Positions 11,370 to 21,405 of a stretch of 64,000 nt of DNA are shown piece by piece. The first letter of the stretch is position 1. The number at the start of each line of letters is the position of its first letter. Position numbers and translations under genes: made by a program. The notes under the pieces were generated by a model. It was not told the origin of the DNA. It saw nothing but the letters and a program-made list of their open reading frames with translations, and did no database searches. The stretch is from Mytilus galloprovincialis (Eukaryota; Mollusca; Bivalvia; Mytilida; Mytilidae). Where the stretch lies: positions 58,145,121-58,209,120 of the forward strand of contig NC_134846.1 of NCBI RefSeq assembly GCF_965363235.1. Direction: 5' to 3'.

Positions 11370-11606
11370 TTGACTTTAACACTTACAAATTTTATCAAAA
11401 ATACTGATTTTATCAAAAATACTGTGTGCACAGTTCTTGATGAAATGAAAAGTGTGGCATTAACTTCCATTATTGTTACGAGAGAAGAAAACAATAACAC
11501 TGAAGAAATGACCAGGCTTCAAAGAAATGATCCTAAATGGCACCAATCAAACAGGATAGAACCACTGCATCTGTTGCTGGAGACAACGAAAGAGAAACGT
11601 AGGTAA
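11370..11606 (+). CDS. unrecognised 78-residue open frame
   Basis: Open frame with a Glu/Arg/Thr-rich second half and no low-complexity bias. It ends at a TAG overlapping a possible donor (ACGTAG|GTAAAC). The first residues contain an imperfect repeat of 'FIKNT'. No family is recognised and no partner exon was found. It could be an exon of a plus-strand gene or a chance frame; the latter is slightly more likely. Confidence 0.2.
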   Translation: MTLTLTNFIKNTDFIKNTVCTVLDEMKSVALTSIIVTREENNNTEEMTRLQRNDPKWHQSNRIEPLHLLLETTKEKRR

Positions 11607-11739
11607 ACTTCAAAACTGCGTAAAACTTATCCTTTCAATCTACTCTTCTTGGTTCAACTATTGGTTTAAGTTGTTTAAATGGAGTGTTAAAACATTAGTG
11701 TTTTAATAATTGTTGAAAGGAAAGTTTCTTTACTTATTC

Positions 11740-11820
11740 AAATTAGAAGATGTGGTATGATTCCCAAAGAGACAAATTTCTACCAAAGACGAAATGACAT
11801 AGAGGTTGACAACGGTTATT
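11740..11820 (-). repeat. mussel tail repeat, diverged copy
   Basis: 'gaagatgtggtatgattccc', then 'agagacaaatttctaccaaa' on the plus strand; the inverse of the conserved tail. Confidence 0.6.
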
Positions 11821-12277
11821 TTTATAAATTACAGTATGCAAAAGACATATAAAACATGTTATAACCAAAAATCATTTGATTAGTTGTTTTGATTTATTTT
11901 GTACAACAATATGGACTGGTCAATAAATATTTTAAATGCTGCACCCTTTATTATGTGGCACATCATCACTTTCCTCATGTCATCACACAAGATGATTAAT
12001 ATTAGGATCTATCCTTTACGTGTCAACTACAGAGCATGCGAATCAACTGATTTATTAGAGTTTTACATAGGAAGGTGATAGTACAATTCGCTCTCAAAGT
12101 CAAACCGATAAAAGCGGATTCAGTATTGACCTAAGTATTAGTACAGATAATCGTAGCGGCTAACAAGTGTTTTTTTTTTAATGTGATTTCCAAGCTTCCA
12201 CCTCCTTCTCCTTGATTGTTGGTTGCTAAAGACCTCTTGTATAGAGTTGTTGCAGGTGTATTTAATGAGCAAAGAAC

Positions 12278-12613
12278 GTGGAACTTTTTTTTAACACTTG
12301 GGACGTTATATATATCAAGAGTCTGACCGGACGTGTTGCGTACTTTTACATCCCGCACAGCAAAACTGACGATCTATTTAGCGATGGTTTTACAGCCGGT
12401 CGGAAGAAGACCAAATGTGACTATAGTTTTATTCCCAAGCTACTGTTAGGGAGAGAACAATCGAAAGAAATATATCTCGACTTTAACTTCGACGATAAAC
12501 TTAGTACCCAGCGGAAATTAATGAGCTACAGTTTTGTGCGAAGGAACAAGGCTTTAATCGATAAAAGAACAGTGTTCCAAAAATCTTCCAATGTCCCCCG
12601 TGTTCTTGTTTGA
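12278..12613 (+). CDS. unrecognised 111-residue open frame, possibly a terminal exon
   Basis: The frame is open from a stop just upstream of 12278 to TGA at 12611-12613. The first in-frame start-like codon is GTG, so the true 5' end may instead be a splice acceptor. Composition looks protein-like: mixed charged and aromatic residues, for example 'GREQSKEIYLDFNFDDKL' and 'SYSFVRRNKALIDKRTVF', with no repeat structure. GC is higher than in the surrounding DNA. No family was recognised. The sequence after the stop is AT-rich, as a 3' UTR would be, and a diverged mussel tail repeat follows at about 12713. It could be the last exon of a plus-strand gene or a decayed mobile-element frame. Confidence 0.3.
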   Translation: MELFFNTWDVIYIKSLTGRVAYFYIPHSKTDDLFSDGFTAGRKKTKCDYSFIPKLLLGREQSKEIYLDFNFDDKLSTQRKLMSYSFVRRNKALIDKRTVFQKSSNVPRVLV

Positions 12614-12712
12614 TTTTTATCTTTTCAACCTATACAAAACATTTTCAGAGTTTTTTAAACCATTTTTATATATAAAATATCTTGTAAAATGAAGGCGCTT
12701 GGTCAACTAACT

Positions 12713-12785
12713 GTAAACAGTTGTTAATATCTATGTCATTTTGGTGTCTAGTTGTCTCATTGGTAACCATACCTACTCTTGTTAA
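12713..12785 (+). repeat. mussel tail repeat, diverged copy
   Basis: 'gttgttaatatctatgtcat' and 'gttgtctcattggtaaccat' match the conserved tail seen at about 16050-16132. Confidence 0.6.
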
Positions 12786-13064
12786 TTATTATATTGAGAA
12801 CAAGGACAATGCAATATCCAATATAAGTAATATGTCCTAGGGGTATATTAAAGTCTTTAAAAAAAAAAGAAAGAAAGATCGGCACTGATTTTTGCGTCTC
12901 GCAGTAGTATAAAACTTATATGGATTTACGTTTTAGAACTGTATATTGCTCTATGTATCATGTGTAAATATGGTATTGATAATGTATGCAATTAAATTAA
13001 ATCAACTAATTTGAAAGTTCGCAATTCAATTAAATTTCCAAATGAACCCCCGGAAACGTGTCTC

Positions 13065-13184
13065 CAGGGCTGCGTTCAATATCGTAGCAGCTACGTAGTG
13101 CTACGTAGATTTTGACTATTGAACGTGCAGCTATAGACTAGTTGTTACATAGATATTGCTGCTACGATATTGAACTCAACCCTG
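13065..13184. mobile_element. 120-bp MITE with 27-bp inverted ends
   Basis: Left end CAGGGCTGCGTTCAATATCG + TAGCAGC (13065-13091). Right end GCTGCTACGATATTGAACTC + AACCCTG (13158-13184) is its inverse with two mismatches. A second palindromic word, CTACGTAGTGCTACGTAG, lies inside the left arm. No ORF. The CAGGGC..CCTG ends resemble hAT-type miniature elements. No clean target duplication is visible. Confidence 0.85.
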
Positions 13185-13249
13185 TTTTCTGTAACGGTTT
13201 GACGTCATCTAATCTATGACGCCAATGGTCAAGTACTCAAAGATCAATT

Positions 13250-13400
13250 ATCAACTTTTGTTGAAAATAAACTTATCATAGCTACCAGGATTAAATTTTG
13301 TATTTACGCCAGACGCGCGTTTCGTCTACAAAAGACTCATCAGTGACGCTCGAACCCAAAAAAAGTTAAAAAGGCTAAATAAAATACAAAGATGAAGAGT
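13250..13400 (-). repeat. mussel repeat with GCCAGACGCGCGTTTCGTC core
   Basis: 'taccaggattaaattttgta', 'cgccagacgcgcgtttcgtc' and 'actcatcagtgacgctcg'; the reverse complement of the repeat at 3085-3275. Confidence 0.75.
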
Positions 13401-14099
13401 ATATGAGGACCAAAATTCCTAAAAGTTTGCCAATACAGCAAAAGTAATCTAATCTATTCCTGAACCCATTCAAGCAATATTTATCAACGAGGATTGTTGT
13501 ATATTTATTAATGATGGTAAAGATTAAGTGCTTTTATATTGTATACAAGCATAGGTCATTCTTTAATAATATTTATATATTCAAAGGTACTAAATTTCAG
13601 TAAATGTTATATTGAAATGGGTACGTGGTATGAGGCAACAAATGACACACCCCTACCATAACATATCGAAGTCACCCACGTGCATGTCACAATACGTCAT
13701 TTCATGAAGTCTTTCGTGCGTTGCAATGGCTGGTAGCATATAAATTCTTTAAAATACGAATATTATTTCAAGCAGGAACAAATTGAAACCACAAAAGTGA
13801 CATTTGAAAATCCAAATCACCAGCAATTAAGAAAAAACGCAAACGTACAGATTACCAAGATCAAACTACCACCGGGCCTGTAGATTTAAGAGTTCATCGT
13901 GAAGACTGATCTGTCGACAGACCTTGCAGCAACAGAACCTCAAAGAATGATATATCCATTCGAAAAAAAATAAAAACTTTAAAAGCAAAGATCAAAAACC
14001 AGTTCTATTTCAAAGTCAGCAGTCAGCAGTCGGCTCGAGGCGGCATTTCTTTGGCAAGTCACCAACCTGCGATGAGTGAAATTTACTCGCACCCAGACC

Positions 14100-14860
14100 C
14101 TTGACAAAATACAGCTCATGGATGTATAAGTACCCTGCAACGTCCACTCTGTGTTGTACATATTTCTGTTTGTTTTCATCTAATGAGTTAGTCTGTTTTC
14201 AAATGACTTTTATAGTTAGTTCTTATGTTGTCCTATTACATCCTGACCTGATCAGATATAGACAGAAGCTTAGCCGGACCATTTATTTGTTGCACTGTTT
14301 GCCTTTCTTCTCACTCATTGTCTGCCTGTATAACACACCCTTCAGATTGGCTGTCAGTTTTTCCACTTTAAGGTTCTTACCTCCTGCAACACATCAAGGA
14401 GGTTAGTTGTGTGAGGAGTATCTTATACAACCGCCTTAACGTTAACGGAGTATATGTAAGCCTTAAACTCTCTGTCCACTGTGTAGGGAAAGTACCTGTC
14501 TGTCAATTTCACCTAGTGTCTTTAACAAACCTTCTGTAGCTTTTAAATTCCTTTTATTTTGCCCGATCGCACTGTTACTTAGCATCTTTCTTCTCCTTCT
14601 TCAAGGCGAGTGCTAATGGCATTGCTTTCAAATGTGTGTTATCCTCTACATATTTCTAGCGTTTTTCCGTCTCCTTGCATAGAACCTTTAGTTAATCAAA
14701 ACAAACATAGCTTGCTGTTCGGTGTGAGCCAAAGATCCGTTTTGAAGACCGTTATTTTACCTTTTGTGGTTTCTTTTTATAAATTGTGACTTGGATGGAG
14801 TGTTGTTTCATTGGCACTCATACTGCATATGATATTCTTTATCAGGATTTAAAAGCAAGT
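14100..14860 (+). repeat. mussel 'tacaagtaccc' repeat, diverged, with tail
   Basis: 'tggatgtataagtaccctgc', a 'ccactctgtgt' word, 'atgttgtcctattac' and a tail at 14700-14850 ('tgctgttcggtgtgagccaa', 'gttgtttcattggcactcat') follow the same order as 15640-16132, 43195-43620 and 44520-44745. The 101-residue frame at 14101-14406 is translation of this repeat, not a gene. Confidence 0.6.
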
Positions 14861-14869
14861 TTTAAAACT

Positions 14870-15270
14870 ATAACAAATAAAGTATTTCTTATCGAGGAGA
14901 CATCTTGCTCATTTATACACTAAGTTTAGATTCTACGAGATGAGGAGCTCAAGTTAAAAGTCCGAGGAGTTCTAGGCAATCTAAACTTTTTTTTCATTTT
15001 TGTTTTCATCCACTGATTGACAACGCTAATCACGCTATGCAAATTATTTCCCGGAATTAATAGCCTTGAAAACATAGTAAAACAATAACGACATCGATCT
15101 TTAAGTTCCATCAGAGGGTATAACCTTATCATGCAATACAGAAAAAAAGTGTACAACTTTACAACGAGCGCATCCATTCCAATAAATAAAAAATCAACGA
15201 GATTAATTTTTTCAAAGAAGGAAAACTCAAGCGCAAGAAAGCAAAATGAAGATTGGCGGAATTTTAGCAC
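14870..15270. other. unassigned stretch with a 114-residue minus frame
   Basis: The frame 15270-14926 (minus) is open for 114 codons and hydrophobic in the middle. It lacks a recognisable motif and splice signals, and is flanked on both sides by mussel repeats. It is probably repeat-derived. Confidence 0.3.
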
Positions 15271-15274
15271 ACGT

Positions 15275-15480
15275 TAATAAAGACAACAGTAGTATAACGC
15301 TGATCAAAAGTCATCAATCGATTGAAAGAAAAAGTCCGGGTTACAAACTAAAACCAAAGGAAACTATAAATCAACTATAAGAGGAAAACAACGAAACAAC
15401 AGAAATACTAAAGTGCAACAAAAAACCAAACGACAATGTAACACACACACACACACGAACTATAATATATACATATACAC
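15275..15480 (-). repeat. Penelope-element 3' tail, inverted, diverged
   Basis: 'gacaacagtagtataacgct', 'acaaactaaaaccaaagg' and 'ataagaggaaaacaacga' match the inverse of the tail at 26690-26945. A CA-dinucleotide run (about 15440-15456) follows. Confidence 0.6.
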
Positions 15481-16132
15481 ATTTATGGATCTACAATCTG
15501 TCGATACCTGCATCTTAGCATTGCACAAGGTCATGTTTTTCTCGGACTGTTTATGACGTCTTTACACTAAATCCATTGGATGTTGGATGTGTACGAATTG
15601 TTAATTTAGTCTTAAATGCATGATTTTTTTTTTATTAGTTGTAGTTTCTTTGAACTCTCAATTCTGTACCTAGCGTCTTTTTGTTGTTGGGATGTACAAG
15701 TACCCGGCCACGTCTAGTTGTATTGTTGTCCATCTGATGACTTTAAGCCCTTTTCAACTGATTTGTATATTTCGTTCGTATGTTGTACTGTTAAACCACT
15801 GTCCCAGGTCAGGGGGATGTTGGGATTCCGCTTACTTGTTTAACCTCGTCATATTGTGTATGAATGCGTCTGTCCCAAGTCAAGAGCCTGGAATTGAGGG
15901 GTTGTCGTTCGTTTATATGTTACATATTTGTTTTTCGTTCATTTTTGTACATAAATAAGGCCGTTATTTTCTCGTTGGAATTTTTTCTACATTGTCATTT
16001 CGCGGCCTTTTATAGCTGACCATGCTTTGTTCATTGTTAAAGGCCGTACGGTGACCAATAGTTGTTAATTTCTGTGTCAGTTTGGTCTCTTGGGAGAGTT
16101 GTCTCATTGGCAATCATACTACATCTTCACTT
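15481..16132 (+). repeat. mussel 'tacaagtacccggcc' repeat with full tail
   Basis: The most complete copy here. In order: 'aatctgtcgatacctgcatc', 'gcacaaggtcatgtttttct', 'ccattggatgttggatgtg', 'tgtacaagtacccggccacg', 'ttgttttacatt'-type words, 'ggccgtacggtgaccaatag', and the end 'gttgtctcattggcaatcat'. The first part also follows the reverse-transcriptase remnant at 43620-44290, so it is probably the 3' untranslated end of a mussel retroelement. Non-coding. Confidence 0.7.
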
Positions 16133-16135
16133 ATT

Positions 16136-16635
16136 TATAAGATAACAACTGCCATTTTCCCGACTTGGTACAAGACATTTTAAGAAAAATTGGTGGGTTG
16201 AACCTGGTCTTGTGGTTAGCCAAACCTCGCGCTTTTATGGCAATATTAAATATAACAATAAAATGACAACAGGACATGACAGGACAATAGTATAAATAAA
16301 TGTAAGAACATTTAGGACAGAGAAATACACAAATAAACAATACTATAATACATTTCGACATGCTTATAGTTATAGACGCGCGTTACATTTACTTAAAAGA
16401 GGGACAGTCAAACTCGTAAATCGAAATAAACTGACCACGTCATGGCTAAAAATGAAAAAAGACAAACAGACAAACAATAGTACACATAACACAACATAGA
16501 AAACTAAAAAATAAGCAACACGAACCCCACCAAAAACTAGCGGTGATCCCATGTGCTCCGGAAGGGTAAGCAAATCCTGCTCCACGTGTGGCACCCGTCG
16601 TGTTGCTCATGTTATAAAAAATTCCGGTAAATAGT
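16136..16635 (-). repeat. 3' untranslated tail of a Penelope-like element
   Basis: On the minus strand it continues directly from the reverse-transcriptase fragment at 16640-16960. It carries 'cacacgtggagcaggatttg'-type and 'accctt ccggagcac'-type words shared with 49740-49990, 20780-20960 and 42880-43095. The 16136-16240 part ('cccgacttggtacaagacat', 'ggtgggttgaacctggt') is shared with 29690-29790. Confidence 0.65.
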
Positions 16636-16639
16636 CGGT

Positions 16640-16960
16640 AGGTCACATTCATAAAAGGGAAGGGGATTGTAGTTACGACGTAAGTAACATATCCGATATT
16701 ATCTGTGAAAACGATAATTCCATAACGGTCAACCAACTCTTGATGGCGTCCATAAAATTTACGAAGGGGTGATTTCAACTTCACCATTTGGAACTCTTGG
16801 TTTAATAGCTTCCTTGGTAGCAGCAACCCTCTATCAAGAAACTCATGATAGGCAATATCGTATTAATTGGGAGATATATACCCCGTATGCAGGTGCTGCT
16901 AGAATGTTGCTACTTAAAAATGGAAAGTTCACAATTTGAAAGTCGTTAGTTCGATGGAAT
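16640..16960 (-). pseudogene. Penelope-like reverse transcriptase, C-terminal fragment
   Basis: Minus-strand frames contain 'FPFLSSN', 'APAYGVYISQLIRY' and 'LRKFYGRHQELVDRYG'. The intact copy at 30800-31702 has the same three blocks in the same order (FPFLSSN, SYGVYISQLIRY, LRKFYGHHHDLVDPYD). The catalytic YIDD part is absent. The blocks lie in more than one frame, so this copy is dead. The 126-residue frame 16446-16826 runs from this fragment into the untranslated tail. Family known from its RT blocks; element name not recalled. Confidence 0.8.
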
Positions 16961-16984
16961 AGATGCGTTCAGCATAGTCACCAA

Positions 16985-17120
16985 ATTTTGAATTATTTAG
17001 TGAGTTATTTTGTGTCGTGGTTCTCCTCATATTTGATGTGTTTCCCTCATCAGTTTGTAACCCGGATTTGTGTTTTTCTCAATCGATTTATGAATTTTGA
17101 ACAGCGATATACCACTTTTT
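16985..17120 (+). repeat. Penelope-type tail repeat, diverged
   Basis: 'tgtcgtggttctcctcatat', 'gtttgtaacccggatttgtg' and 'tcgatttatgaattttgaac' match 26815-26930. Frames on both strands here are repeat translations. Confidence 0.65.
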
Positions 17121-17279
17121 TTTTATCTATCAAACGACTAGATCGGCGCAACAGCAGTGTCGTCACTAGTAAATTAAAAAAAATTGATATAAAACTATTA
17201 AAATTAATGAGTACAATATAATACATATTCATTTTAAGCAAGTTTAAAGAATACACTATATCCACTTGCCTCTATTTCA

Positions 17280-18300
17280 CAGCACTGTCAATGGCGTACC
17301 TGTATAGATAGTGGCTTTCGGCAGGACTCTTATGAGGCTGTCAAACATGGGTCCATCATTTGTCCTGGGAACTGACACCGACTCCTCCGGTCAACAACCT
17401 GTGGCATACTAACCTCCCGTAATGTGATCTTTCAACTGTCTGCTACAAACAACCCTAAAAGATAAAACAAAAAGCTCTAACACATATGTTGTTTATTGTT
17501 GTCTAACTATGGGGACGGACTTACCAATCTATCAAATACTTTATCCTTCTGGGCTGTTTTTTCACCAAAAATGAAATCCTCTTCTTTCATTGCGGTTTAT
17601 ACCTCGCACAGCTGCTAGTAGACTAGGATAAACTCACTAACATGTATATGCTCCTCCATGAATCTCTACATTGGCCCTGTCACCCTTTACGATACTAGAA
17701 CCAGTGCTCTAGCTCCGGCGTGAAAAGATAAAATACAGAGATCGCCGTTTATTGCTGTACATAGTCAACTATCTGTTTAAGGAGATAAGAAACTTCTGCA
17801 GTATTATGAAATAAAATGTTAAATCTATTACCTTTGATGGAAGCCAGCGGCACTTCCTTTACCCGTCCTTGACGCTTTAAAAAGCACCGGAACTGTACTT
17901 AATTACTTGCTATTTCACATCATAAATTTTGTTCTGCCTTATACTGTTCGTATCAATCTTGTAAATGATTCACCTAACATATTGTATCCTGGTAGGGTAA
18001 GGGCTTAAAAAGTGGGGCGAAATATGCCAGAGGGACATTCTTGTTATTACAAACCCGGTTAATACATGTTCAACCTTCTCAACAGAGCGAACAAGAGTCT
18101 ACCATAAAGCAAATCTTGTTCGCCTGACTCCATGACAGCTATCTTGCCCCCCCCCCCCCCCCAGTAACTTCCGATACGCTCCTCATACCATATTATGCAT
18201 ACCCATACACATGATTTCAACTTATAAAGAAATTGGAATTGCACCATAGTGATACCCAAATTTATTGATACCATCAGGCCCTACAGTTGTACTAACTTCT
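17280..18300. other. no gene recognised
   Basis: Contains a 17-base C run (about 18146-18162) and moderately GC-richer single-copy-looking DNA at 17280-17960. I could not find a convincing exon. A plus-strand frame from about 18345 to 18595 (stop TAA) reads 'SLDNLRDIVGYNSHTHQLHV' and looks protein-like, but has no start, partner exon or known family. Confidence 0.3.
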
Positions 18301-18649
18301 AATGAGAGTACATCTTCTTTCAAGTGAATACATAGCCTACAACAGACTGTACTTTACAAATCGATCCTGGTCGTCGTTGCGAGGAATTTCGTACCAGTCC
18401 TTTTCTCCTTAATAGTCTTGATAATCTTCGGGATATTGTTGGCTACAACTCTCATACACATCAGCTCCATGTTGACTTCTCTAATGAAGTCTATATACCC
18501 AACATCATGAAATTTAACAACTTCCAGTATAAATGTATTGATCATCCATCATCTTCTGTTTGTGGTTTTCCTACATCAATTTCCTGTACTATTTAAGAGT
18601 CAGTTTTATGTAATTTCTTGCTTTTTGGTTTTTTTTAGCTGTTTTTATT

Positions 18650-18990
18650 TTAGGAACACTTTCTTTCCAAGTTTTTGCTTTTTGATTGGTACTTTTGGTC
18701 ATGAAAATTAGTTTGTTGGGGTGAAGTTGCTATAGCGATAGGCATAGGTGTTGATTTCTTTAAAGGGTTGAAATGTGCACCTTCTAAAAGTATATCTACA
18801 TTTGGTAGAGTTAAAATGTTTTGATCAGGTTTAAACTGACGCATAAAATATACAGGCGACTGCGGTACCCACATATATATATTACATCCAAATAATGTGG
18901 CAGCAGCCTGAATTTCACTGGATGTAGCCCACATTCTTCCAAGTAACATGCCTTGTATATACTTGTCAAGAGTCAAGGTTTTATCATGGG
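18650..18990 (-). CDS. OTU-like cysteine protease block (C-terminal part)
   Basis: A minus-strand frame open for about 110 codons. It reads 'YIQGMLLGRMWATSSEIQAA', then 'ATLFGCNIYMWVP', a Phe/Pro-containing stretch, 'VDILLEGAHFNPL' and a basic Lys/Ser end. This order (W-x5-EI-x2-A, an IYxW strand, then a G-x-HFN ending with the catalytic His) is the C-terminal half of OTU deubiquitinase-type domains. The N-terminal half with the DGNC-type Cys box was not found in frame. Upstream minus-strand blocks up to 20340 also look protein-like, so this may be one decayed multi-block gene or the last exon of a spliced one. OTU domains are frequent both in host genes and in bivalve mobile elements. OTU call moderate; function unproven. 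Confidence 0.55.
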
Positions 18991-19230
18991 TTGGGTTATC
19001 ATAATTCTATCTTCCCATAAAATCCAATTTTGGACAATATGGAAGCATTCATTTGTACAGTTAACCTATATGAATCACTCAGACTCAAGTTCTTATTTAT
19101 AATTTAACTTAATAAGTGAGAAAAAACTCAGTTTCCATCTCCTAAGACTGTATAAGGTAAAATTGTGTAATTATTTATAACAAGATTTGTTGAGGGTAGT
19201 GAATCTAGGTTTGCCAAAGTAAGTACAGAA

Positions 19231-19560
19231 TTAGCAGAATTTATTTTGTTTTTTCTGAAAGCTTCTGTGAAGTTGGAGACTGCCACCGAGTAGAAATGTC
19301 ACTGCCAATATTGGGAATTTCACCTGTATTTGTTTGTCAGCAATAGGAATAACCGTGGTCACCTTCAAAATTGTAATCAATGTCATTAGCACTGTGACTT
19401 GATATGGGGAATTCTGTATAATATGATAAAAGAAGTCATGGTCAACTAGAGCACTGGATTTAACTACCCCTACGATTCTCCCAAAAATTAATGCTTTCAG
19501 AAGGTTTTTCTGTGTTCTCAAAGCTGGACGGAACTTTAACACTATACATATGATCATTCA
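19231..19560 (-). pseudogene. protein-like block upstream of the OTU-like frame
   Basis: One minus-strand frame reads 'ISSHSANDIDYNFEGDHGYS' and, further on, 'TNTGEIPNIGSDISTRWQSP', ending in a Lys-rich stretch. A different frame stays open for 108 codons but is hydrophobic and less protein-like. The first frame is interrupted. It lies between the OTU-like block and the blocks at 19600-19915, all on the same strand, which suggests one degraded gene. Family unknown. Confidence 0.35.
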
Positions 19561-19659
19561 TTATGATTTATGACTTGTAAATGCAATACCTGTAATTAAT
19601 AAGAAAATATGCTGCCGCTGTCAGTGAAAATGGAAAGATGGTTCAAAAAGGCTTCAATC

Positions 19660-19915
19660 TGATCATGACACTCCAAATAATGACCTTGCCAAAATGATAC
19701 CTCCTCTTTACAGTCATCTTTTCGTCTGGTGCAAAATCAATATCAGACCTTTTGATTCTCAATTCCTTTATAATACCTTACCTGCTCCTTAATGCTAACA
19801 TTTTTCGGCTGCAGATCTGTGATGGTGTTGGACATCTCCCGAATGGCTCTCCTCCTCTGCCCCTCGACTAACCTCATGTTGCTGTTGTAATTCTTCTGCA
19901 GTTAAAGTAACCAAA
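19660..19915 (-). pseudogene. protein-like blocks with possible splice sites
   Basis: A minus-strand block reads 'NSNMRLVEGQRRRAIREMSN' and 'TITDLQPKNVSIKEQ'. It is preceded by a fair acceptor (TTTAACTGCAG) and followed by GTAAGG. A second block directly downstream reads 'SDIDFAPDEKMTVKRRYHFG' in another frame. Only 16 bases separate them, too short for an intron, so the gene is either broken here or spliced elsewhere. No family recognised. Confidence 0.35.
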
Positions 19916-20129
19916 TTACATTGGTTTCATCAATTTCAAAAGAACATACTGTAATTATTCTATTTCAGCAATCAAAATTCTCTCTAGTTTATTTTGATAC
20001 ATGTAATATACAGTAAATAAGGTATATAACTTTCACATCACAAATAACAGATTGTTTGTTTTTTGTCTTATACCATATAATTTTGCCTTGTGTCATATTA
20101 TTTTTTCTTCTATCACACATTGTCATTAT

Positions 20130-20335
20130 GCATCATATGATCAATTTCCTTGTTTTTTTTGTTTCTTTACTGCAAGGGCAATGTGGTTCTGGATATCTAC
20201 ATTTGATGGCCAAAATCTCTTATTTATGATGGCGGGATATCTGGCCTTGGAAAATGTTGTCTTCCTGTATACTTCTAGTAGTACTCTCATATATGGGGCA
20301 CTGGTGATGTTTTCTTCTCATTCCTTTTTCCTGAT
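20130..20335 (-). pseudogene. protein-like block, possible DNA-binding N-terminus
   Basis: A minus-strand frame reads 'VYRKTTFSKARYPAIINKRF', then 'WPSNVDIQNHIALAVKKQ' and a Lys-rich end with a stop. The pattern 'RF-x-PS-x-x-D-I-x-NHI' resembles the segment near the start of CaRF-like and some transposon-derived DNA-binding proteins; this is a memory-based likeness only. It could be the first part of the decayed minus-strand gene ending at 18650. The plus ORF at 20052-20345 is its antisense shadow. Confidence 0.3.
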
Positions 20336-20779
20336 GTATTCCTAAAATCTGTCATCTATTCCTAGTAGTAAGCTTGCTGACTTAAACAACATATATATTG
20401 TTTCAATTCCAATTGTTGGTTACTGGAGACACAGTTTTCTCCATTCGAAAATATCAGTAAACATAGATTTGTTGAGTTGACCATTATGCAGTCAAAGATT
20501 AAACAGAAAATATTGTTTTAATGTTTGGAAGTTAATCAAATTGCTTACCCTTGAATGCAAAAATTACAAAAAAGAACTATTCTGAATATGAATAATTTCA
20601 AAGCAATAAATTTTGTCTTCCGTCTTGTCTATTTTTCTAATATGTTGTCTTATGTGCATGTGTCTGGTGTATCTTCAAAGTTCTATTTGGCCATTATGAC
20701 AAAAGTGTGTCAGAAATCATATCTGATTTTCTTCCGCCGTCATAATAACCTTCCATCATTACCGAACTGTACAAAAAAA

Positions 20780-20960
20780 TAACACGACGGGTGCCATATA
20801 CCGGGCAGGGAATGCTTACCTTTCCGGAGCACCTGATTTCCCTCCCGGTTTTTAGTGGAGTTCGTTTTGTTTCTTATTTATTATTTATAACTTTTGATGT
20901 AAATGTCCTTTGGTTTTTTGAGTCTTTGTTTACTCCTTGGTTTTTTTTTATATAATTATG
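20780..20960 (+). repeat. Penelope-type 3' tail repeat
   Basis: 'aacacgacgggtgccatata', 'cctttccggagcacctgatt', 'gtttttagtggagttcg': same order as 49740-49870. Confidence 0.65.
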
Positions 20961-21317
20961 ATGAAATTGGCATATGACCTCAATCACCTCTCCTCTTAGA
21001 TCGTTTTGGTGTTCAGTTGGGTCTGGAAAGGCTATATAGAATTGATGCTGCATATTGATCAGCTTCTCAGTCGGAAAGCAAGACCTTAGAAACGACCGTT
21101 GTTGCTACTTTCTTAAGACAACAATGGGACTGATATAAAAACCCACCATTCTGAAATAGCGTTAATTTCGCGGAAAAAATAATTTGGCGCCAATTTGGAT
21201 TTTTTTCTATTTTCTGTTTCTTACTTGCCATTAGGGTCAGAAATGGATTTCTTTCGATTTTTTAGGCATGGTTCTTATTATTTACAGAAAATAATACTTA
21301 AACATGTTAAATTGACC

Positions 21318-21405
21318 GTCTTTTAAAAGAGGGACGAAAGATACCAAAGGGACAGTCAAACTCATAAATATAAAACAAACTGACAACAACAATTACGTAA
21401 CGCCG
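21318..21405 (-). repeat. Penelope-type 3' tail fragment, inverted
   Basis: 'agagggacgaaagataccaa', 'agggacagtcaaactcataa', 'aaacaaactgacaa' match the inverse of 49920-49990. Confidence 0.6.

Noticed and set aside
14926-15270. 114-residue minus frame as a gene
   Set aside because: No motif, no splice sites, hydrophobic low-information composition, and mussel repeats on both sides.
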